From Gemmatimonadota bacterium (lineage in GTDB: Bacteria; Gemmatimonadota; Gemmatimonadetes; Gemmatimonadales; GWC2-71-9): a stretch of 21,789 nucleotides of DNA. The position numbers and the translations under genes are program-made. Shown one piece after another: positions 21,568-21,789 of the stretch; the first letter of the stretch is position 1; each line of letters opens with the position of its first letter. The stretch is taken from NCBI GenBank assembly GCA_003221825.1, contig QHUE01000182.1:1-21789 (forward strand), in the 5' to 3' direction. Under the pieces are notes generated by a model that had not been told where the DNA came from, did no database searches, and saw nothing but the letters and a program-made list of their open reading frames with translations.

Positions 21568-21789
21568 CGGCACTCGAGACGATCCGCACGGCGCTGGCAC
21601 AAGCGGCGTCACGATTGGGCGCGCCCGATGTCGAGGTCGCGCTCGAGCGGCCGCGTGATCCTACCCATGGCGACGTCGCCACCAACCTCGCGCTGACGCT
21701 CGCCAAGAAACTCGGCCAGAAGCCGCGCGCCGTAGCCGAAAAACTGCTCGCCGGGCTGGAGCTGCCCGCAGGTCTGGTGCGGAAGACCG
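21564..21789 (+). CDS. argS: Arginyl-tRNA synthetase, N-terminal part (cut by window edge)
   Basis: Charges tRNA-Arg. The GTG at 21564 overlaps the FmdB stop by 4 bases and opens a frame that runs to the window end (75 codons). The sequence LERPRDPTHGDVATNLALTL followed by AKKLGQKPRAVAEKLLAGL is the characteristic N-terminal additional domain of ArgS. No catalytic HIGH region is reached yet. Intact as far as visible. Confidence 0.9.
   Translation, partial: MTALETIRTALAQAASRLGAPDVEVALERPRDPTHGDVATNLALTLAKKLGQKPRAVAEKLLAGLELPAGLVRKT

Noticed and set aside
1..21789. CRISPR arrays, insertion sequences, tRNA or rRNA genes
   Set aside because: Reading through the window showed no direct-repeat/spacer pattern, transposase motifs or cloverleaf-like tRNA sequence; intergenic space is very small.

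Overview
The window is GC-rich, densely coded bacterial chromosome, almost all genes on the + strand. The gene content suggests a Gram-negative, diderm bacterium: lipoproteins with lipoboxes, an outer-membrane barrel and Tat-exported periplasmic enzymes. The protein flavour and the mix of Tat-exported sugar isomerases with a GMC dehydrogenase look most like Gemmatimonadota. That assignment is recognition by eye, not a database result.

Region 1 (1-8192). A truncated mazG on the - strand faces a + strand operon: alr, deoB, cdd, a lipoprotein, an outer-membrane barrel protein, mtaB and miaB. Each junction in the operon is a 4-base stop/start overlap (ATGA, GTGA and probably CTGA). The divergent promoter region is compact, and a 13-bp palindrome supplies a -10 hexamer on each strand. 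Housekeeping (cell wall alanine, nucleoside salvage, tRNA A37 methylthiolation) shares this transcript with two envelope proteins of unknown role.

Region 2 (8193-12792). comEC (DNA uptake) is followed by class I fructose-1,6-bisphosphatase. Next is a methylmalonyl-CoA mutase large subunit that lacks about 170 nt near its N-terminus and is frameshifted there.

Region 3 (12806-15946). A secreted serine beta-lactamase-like hydrolase, a small two-helix membrane protein, a small lipoprotein and a secreted esterase come first. They are followed by a 43-codon piece that looks like the end of an outer-membrane barrel, and then a hairpin terminator.

Region 4 (15988-19753). This is the most distinctive module: a Tat-signal gluconate 2-dehydrogenase subunit 3 gene (broken by deletion plus frameshift), a GMC-family flavin dehydrogenase with a Cys-x5-Cys-x3-Cys Fe-S type motif, and two Tat-exported xylose-isomerase-like TIM-barrel proteins. 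I infer a periplasmic oxidative sugar pathway: a keto-sugar made by the dehydrogenase is passed to isomerase/epimerase/lyase-type enzymes.

Region 5 (19796-21789). An uncharacterised membrane protein, a membrane-anchored PD-(D/E)XK Holliday-junction-resolvase-like protein, a small membrane protein, a YjdI-type Fe-S protein, an FmdB zinc ribbon protein and the start of argS.

A theme across the window is short tandem repeats with periods of 7, 8 or 10 bp, plus one REP-like palindrome. All lie inside coding sequence, at signal-peptide junctions or interdomain linkers. No tRNA, rRNA, CRISPR array or insertion sequence was seen.
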